Assembly (NCBI GenBank): GCA_003577005.1
Contig: QEUW01000178.1
Location: 1-14,492 of the forward strand
DNA from: Chloroflexota bacterium
GTDB lineage: Bacteria > Chloroflexota > Anaerolineae > Caldilineales > Caldilineaceae
Reading direction: 5' to 3'
Length of the DNA stretch: 14,492 nt
Position numbers and translations under genes: made by a program. Positions 13,396 through 14,492 of this stretch are shown piece after piece (the first letter of the stretch is position 1; every line of letters begins with the position of its first letter). A model generated the notes under the pieces. The model did no database searches, was not told the DNA's origin, and saw only the letters and a list, made by a program, of their open reading frames with translations.

Positions 13396-13478
13396 AAAAA
13401 ACGGTTCACAGAGAACGCAGAGGAGACACAGAGATCACCGAGAAAAAACTCTCTGTGCCCTCTGTGTTCCGCTTTTTT
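13396..13478. terminator. Bidirectional terminator-like hairpin made of CTCTGTG repeats
   Basis: A6 (13396-13401), then cgg-tt-cacagag, and on the far side ctctgtg-tt-ccg followed by c and T6 (13473-13478), form a stem flanked by A and T tracts, as expected of an intrinsic terminator working in both directions between convergent genes ending at 13391 and 13495. The stem is built from heptamers: CACAGAG-type units start at 13407, 13416, 13427 and 13436 (steps 9, 11, 9), and CTCTGTG units start at 13451 and 13460 (step 9). The first half is closely related to the array at 534-580 read on the other strand. Confidence 0.6.
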
Positions 13479-13494
13479 CTCTCACTTGTCGAGG

Positions 13495-14310
13495 CTAGGA
13501 TGCTGACTCTTGGTAGGTGGCGTGCTCGCGGAGAAAGTCGGTGAGGGTGCGGGCGGTGGCCGGTGTCAGGTGCGCCTCTTTTGCCTTGCGGCGGATGAAT
13601 TCTTTGACCTGGTCGGGGCGCAGCACCGGGACGACGGGGTTTTCCACATCCAGTTTTGCCTGCTCGTTGAGAAAGAGAGCCGCGCAGTCGATTGGGGTCG
13701 CGGCCAGACCGGTAGCTGTTTCGCCGGCGCCGTTGGCGCTCTGGCTCAGCAGCGCACGCATTTTCTTGCTTTGTTCCTCTAATTCGTGGGGAGGATGGCC
13801 GACGCCCTCGCGCGCAAAGATAGTGAAGATGCGCCCGAAGCTAAAGGGTTCGCGCCAGCGGTCGCCGCTGATGACGAAGCGCCCCCGGTCGTTGCGCACG
13901 GCAAAGAGCAGCACACCACAGGGACCGGCAACTACATAAGGGCACCCGGGTAGACTGTGGGCAAAATAGGCAAATTTGTCGTCAAACCCCTTCAGGCTTC
14001 GTTCGAGCACTTCGTCGGGCCGGGCGATCATCCGGCTACCGGGCCAGCGCCGGCGCGCAAAACGGTTGATAAAATAGCTGCCAACGCTGGCGCAAAGAAA
14101 ACCGGCTGGCAGTGCGATAAAGCTGGCCAGCGCCCAATATTGCTGCATAAAAGCTGCAAAAGCGTTGGGGGTCGGCTCCCCTGGCGGGTACCAGTTGGGG
14201 ACAAAGCTTGCTATCATGCCCAGAAAGAGAATGCCCAGGCCACCCAGGCTAAACCGGCGCCCAAGCGTCTCTTTTCGTCGTACTTCGTTTAGATTGCGAT
14301 ATATTTTCAT
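13495..14310 (-). CDS. Two-TM membrane protein with a divergent NERD-like domain
   Basis: A 271-residue protein with two hydrophobic segments (about 21-38 and 59-80) joined by a proline-rich loop, then a cytoplasmic domain from about 95. The stretch VVAGPCGVLLFAVRNDRGRF (127-146), followed by W152, a GHPPHELEEQSKKMRALL helix, DCAALFLNEQAKLDV (208-222) and VPVLRPDQVKEFIRR (227-241), follows the order of nuclease-related (NERD) domains: 'GP-x-G-V-x-x-x-(E/D)-x-K', a 'P-x-x-Q' helix, then a 'v-v-F-t' strand. The catalytic E/D-x-K of active NERD proteins reads A-V-R here, so nuclease activity is doubtful. ATG 14310 has AGGAC upstream. It is convergent with the catabolic run and probably unrelated to it. 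The NERD relation is a moderate guess. Confidence 0.6.
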   Translation of the reverse strand: MKIYRNLNEVRRKETLGRRFSLGGLGILFLGMIASFVPNWYPPGEPTPNAFAAFMQQYWALASFIALPAGFLCASVGSYFINRFARRRWPGSRMIARPDEVLERSLKGFDDKFAYFAHSLPGCPYVVAGPCGVLLFAVRNDRGRFVISGDRWREPFSFGRIFTIFAREGVGHPPHELEEQSKKMRALLSQSANGAGETATGLAATPIDCAALFLNEQAKLDVENPVVPVLRPDQVKEFIRRKAKEAHLTPATARTLTDFLREHATYQESAS

Positions 14311-14492
14311 GCAATTGTCCTGCCGTCCTTCTTTTGTTCATTTTTAGAAAACTAGAAGCTCGTACACCGGGCGCAAGGCCTACACAGGCGTTAGCGAGGA
14401 TCTGTATTCATTCTTGTAAACCTCTATTCAATTGTAACATGGAAATCGTATTTTTATGGCTGGTAACATCCACTTGGGCTTATCTCTAACGC
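14311..14492. other. Upstream region of the membrane-protein gene
   Basis: This stretch is more AT-rich and holds no convincing ORF. It should contain the promoter of the minus-strand gene; TTGAAT, 17 nt, AATACA read on the minus strand is only a weak candidate. No repeat array is evident here. Confidence 0.3.

Noticed and set aside
7363..14471. Shared decamer GGTAACATCC at 7363-7372 and 14462-14471
   Set aside because: The identity does not extend beyond the ten bases and no structure links the two sites, so chance is sufficient.
1..14492. tRNA, rRNA, insertion sequence transposase or phage genes
   Set aside because: I saw no tRNA-like cloverleaf, rRNA segment, transposase motif or phage structural gene in either strand.

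Overview
The window looks like a piece of a GC-rich, free-living bacterial chromosome. The gene families and the density of intergenic hairpin repeats suggest a heterotrophic Chloroflexota (Anaerolineae/Caldilineae-like). That assignment is inference from family recognition, since no rRNA, tRNA or marker gene is present.

Layout. (1) The left edge (2-1642, + strand) holds the C-terminal end of a probable enolase-superfamily (mandelate racemase-like) dehydratase, a 146-bp element with terminal inverted repeats, a CTCTGTG micro-repeat array, and a single-domain MetE-like zinc methyltransferase. (2) A minus-strand block (1736-7203), read right to left, carries a Gfo/Idh/MocA oxidoreductase, a 14-TM DHA2-type exporter overlapping it by 4 nt, an HTH-antitoxin/PIN-toxin pair with its own promoter, a phytanoyl-CoA dioxygenase-like protein and an aldo/keto reductase. 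(3) After a divergent 312-bp spacer with a strong hairpin, a six-gene plus-strand run (7516-13391) encodes an aldo/keto reductase, a COG3618-type amidohydrolase/lactonase, an NHL beta-propeller protein, a hydroxypyruvate reductase strikingly like plant peroxisomal HPR1, an HpcH/HpaI aldolase and a second D-2-hydroxyacid dehydrogenase. (4) A bidirectional terminator-like hairpin separates this run from a minus-strand two-TM membrane protein with a divergent NERD-like domain (13495-14310). The last 182 bp are its upstream region.

How the genes may work together. Dehydrogenase, lactonase, (enolase-family) dehydratase, 2-keto-3-deoxy acid aldolase and hydroxyacid reductase is the order of enzymes in non-phosphorylative oxidative sugar or sugar-acid breakdown. 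The plus-strand run contains candidates for every step except the dehydratase, whose tail lies at the left edge. I infer a catabolic locus for an unidentified sugar, uronate or sugar acid that ends in pyruvate plus a C2/C3 product reduced to glycolate, lactate or glycerate. The substrate cannot be read from the sequence.

The most unusual signal is non-coding. Most of the larger intergenic gaps hold short words repeated every 8-11 nt (or 18 nt in one case), usually in one orientation and then in the other, so the array folds into a long hairpin. The words differ from gap to gap (CTCTGTG, GATGACAA, AATCTCC, ATCCGC, GTGC-NNN-GCAC) but the architecture is shared. Several arrays touch a stop codon, and one works as a plausible bidirectional terminator.
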